From CAUZIZ01 sp965218775 (GTDB taxonomy: Bacteria; Acidobacteriota; UBA6911; RPQK01; JAJDTT01): DNA of 64,000 nucleotides. This document shows positions 62,486 through 64,000 of the stretch, piece after piece. A program made the translations under genes and the position numbers. Under the pieces are notes generated by a model. That model was not told the origin of the DNA, did no database searches, and saw only the letters and a list, made by a program, of their open reading frames with translations. Location: positions 744,001-808,000 of the forward strand of contig CBDCLS010000003.1 in NCBI GenBank assembly GCA_965218775.1, read 5' to 3'. Each line of letters begins with the position of its first letter. The stretch's first letter is position 1.

Positions 62486-63004
62486 GGGGACGGAGTCACA
62501 GCAAGGGCAAGGGCGAGGGTAAGAAAAGGACACGAAACTGGGGAGGTCCCGAAGGACAAGATCCTGAAGTTGTTTGACGAATTCTCTAACGGGATTCATA
62601 GCTAGGTGCGGTTTCAACGGATCGATTTCGATCAAATCGGACTCTGTCTGTAAGATCTGGTGCCGACTATTACACCCCCCCCTTCAAGTGAGCCGGGAAC
62701 TCCCGGTGCTCGTCTTAGAAGGTCCGCCCTTCCTAATCTGACCTTTCGAATTGCGCCCTACCGTCCACCACCATTCTGAACCCGTTCTCAAACTCCACCA
62801 GCGCCCATGGCCCCGCCGTAATGGGCAGGCCCGCCTTCCTTGCTGAAAGAGCTAGGAGGTTCTCACTTCTCGTGATCACCTTGCCCCTCATCCCCAGGGG
62901 AGATCAGGATCATGCCCTGCTCGTTCCGCATCCCTTCGCCTCGCCAGATGATCGTGTCGCCGATTTCCAGGTCGAGGGCATCATCAGCCGGATCCACTCT
63001 GCGT
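62486..63004. other. Non-genic stretch with possible coding remnants
   Basis: 519 bases with no intact gene. Two minus-strand pieces look protein-like but are in different frames: one ending near 62880 (PADDALDLEIGDTIIWRGEG...) and another about 62735-62875 (VITRSENLLALSARKAGLPI...). A 14-base perfect palindrome CCGGGA-AC-TCCCGG occurs near 62692-62705. Likely decayed sequence. Confidence 0.35.
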
Positions 63005-64000
63005 CTACCTGAACCTCAGCGAGTACAGATCCGCATCCTTCATCACGAAGCGCAGGCGGACCGGCTTGCCAGAGAGCGGCCGCACATCCTGGTTCCCCTT
63101 CCAAGTGACGACCCGCTCGATCTCATTTCCTATGAGTTGGTCTGAGTCGTCGAGGGCATAGCCGGCAAACGGCTGGCCGCCTGGACTCTGGATTTCCACC
63201 CGGATGCCTCCAGGAGCAGAGGTCGAGAAGTTTACGACCAGTTCGCTTCCACTGAATCTCAGGGGCCGGGTCAGGAACTCTCCTCCCCTGTAGGGTGCAT
63301 TTACCGACACTAAGCCGTCTGTTCTCAGAGTGTATCGCCTGAGCTGGTGGCCAGGTTGGCCGTACTCGTGCTGGACGTAGAGGGAGATTTCCTCAGCTCC
63401 TGTGGGGACCAGATTCAGAGAGGGGTAGTTGGTACGGGACGTCCAGTTTTGTAGACCGATGCCCGGGCGCATGAAAGCCTCTAGGAAGGCACGCTGGTAG
63501 CGGGTTCCGCCCCTGCTCGTGAGCAGGACAGCATCCGAGCAGTCGCGGAAGTACTTGGGGTCAACCTGGAGCTTCCGGGCCTGCTCTTGACTCACCACCT
63601 GCCGGCCTGGCAGGAAGCGGGCAGCAACGGACAGGTAGATATGTGGAGCACGGAAGTAGGGGCTGGTCTGATTGGTGTAGATGTGCTCCATGGGATCGTC
63701 TCCAGGGTCCATCATCTGAACCGGTGTCCAGCTGAGGAAGTCGGTAGAGGTGGTGCGGCCCACCCAGCGGACGTTCCCGGTCCAACCCTCGTAGTGGACA
63801 GGTTTGCCGGGGTCCCTCCTCCAGGCCCGGACGTAGCAGACGTATCGACCCTCATGGGGCGACCAGAAGGTCGGGCTGGGAGTGGTGTCGGTAAAGCCGT
63901 GGAGTGAGGGGCCAATCAGTGGCTCCTCCTGGATCTTCTTCCATCGAATCCCGTTCGGCGAGGTGAAACCTATGAGGCCGTTGCTGAAGCGCTTGTCCTC
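63005..64000 (-). CDS. Partial GH32/GH43-like or related beta-propeller hydrolase, 5' end off window
   Basis: At least 331 codons, open to the right edge; only the C-terminal part is visible. The sequence alternates short beta strands with FTSPNGIRW, TPSPTFWSPHEGRYVCYVRAW and MEHIYTNQTSPYFRAPHIYL, the style of five-bladed glycosyl hydrolase propellers that bind sugars, followed by a beta-sandwich C-terminus (FSGSELVVNFSTSAPGGIRVEI). Family cannot be fixed without the N-terminus. It is convergent with the sialidase-like gene. Confidence 0.7.
   Translation of the reverse strand, partial: EDKRFSNGLIGFTSPNGIRWKKIQEEPLIGPSLHGFTDTTPSPTFWSPHEGRYVCYVRAWRRDPGKPVHYEGWTGNVRWVGRTTSTDFLSWTPVQMMDPGDDPMEHIYTNQTSPYFRAPHIYLSVAARFLPGRQVVSQEQARKLQVDPKYFRDCSDAVLLTSRGGTRYQRAFLEAFMRPGIGLQNWTSRTNYPSLNLVPTGAEEISLYVQHEYGQPGHQLRRYTLRTDGLVSVNAPYRGGEFLTRPLRFSGSELVVNFSTSAPGGIRVEIQSPGGQPFAGYALDDSDQLIGNEIERVVTWKGNQDVRPLSGKPVRLRFVMKDADLYSLRFR

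Noticed and set aside
61307..62635. 442-codon minus-strand frame opposite the sialidase-like gene
   Set aside because: Asp-box repeats and signal peptide support the plus-strand gene; the antisense frame has repetitive low-complexity residues only.
1..64000. CRISPR arrays, rRNA operons, prophage
   Set aside because: No regularly spaced direct repeats, rRNA-like sequence or phage structural genes were seen while reading the window.

Overview
The window looks like a chromosomal segment of a Gram-negative, mid-to-high-GC bacterium, most plausibly an acidobacterium or close relative. The main clues are a secreted VWA protein of the type common in Acidobacteriota, relics of acidobacterial kinase-TolB receptors, a complete F420 pathway, and a multidomain ether-lipid-type enzyme. 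The phylum is an inference from gene content; there is no rRNA gene here. Start codons are often GTG or TTG, and many genes overlap by 1-4 bases.

Layout. (1) 1-5.0 kb, minus strand: a lipid kinase overlaps a very large fatty acyl reductase / acyl ligase / carrier protein / acyltransferase fusion that runs off the left edge (ElbD-like architecture). (2) 5.2-12.5 kb: coenzyme F420 locus, with NADPH:F420 reductase, cofD, cofC and cofE on plus and cofG-cofH on minus. A complete 1.7 kb insertion sequence sits between cofC and cofE. (3) 12.6-14.4 kb: a selenocysteine tRNA, a PHP phosphoesterase and prephenate dehydratase. (4) 14.5-23.3 kb: the classical origin-proximal set rpmH-rnpA-yidD-yidC-jag-mnmE on plus, facing mnmG-rsmG-parA-parB on minus, with a near-perfect parS site upstream of parA. 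(5) 23.4-30.5 kb: a MITE-like element, methylmalonyl-CoA mutase large subunit, moeA-moaC, sppA and a VWA protein. (6) 30.5-37.0 kb: a SUF iron-sulfur operon (Rrf2 regulator-sufB-C-D-S-U-T) with a clear promoter/operator. (7) 37.1-44.5 kb: glmS, a flavin halogenase convergent with a stand-alone adenylation enzyme whose hand-read specificity code is that of pyrrole-pathway prolyl ligases, a DUF192 protein and a TPR protein. (8) 44.7-64 kb: an accessory region rich in secreted enzymes (lactonase, a twin-arginine-exported hydrolase, three sialidase-like beta-propeller proteins, a Gfo/Idh oxidoreductase, a sodium:solute symporter, a partial GH-like protein at the right edge). It also holds two methyltransferases and many broken genes: phytanoyl-dioxygenase, glycoside-hydrolase and kinase-TolB relics.

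Functional picture. The left part is conserved housekeeping plus three cofactor modules (F420, molybdenum cofactor, Fe-S). The two specialised-metabolism signals are the ether-lipid/fatty-alcohol fusion enzyme and the halogenase plus prolyl-ligase pair. The right part looks like a plastic, decaying island for extracellular glycan use. No CRISPR array, prophage or rRNA operon was seen.
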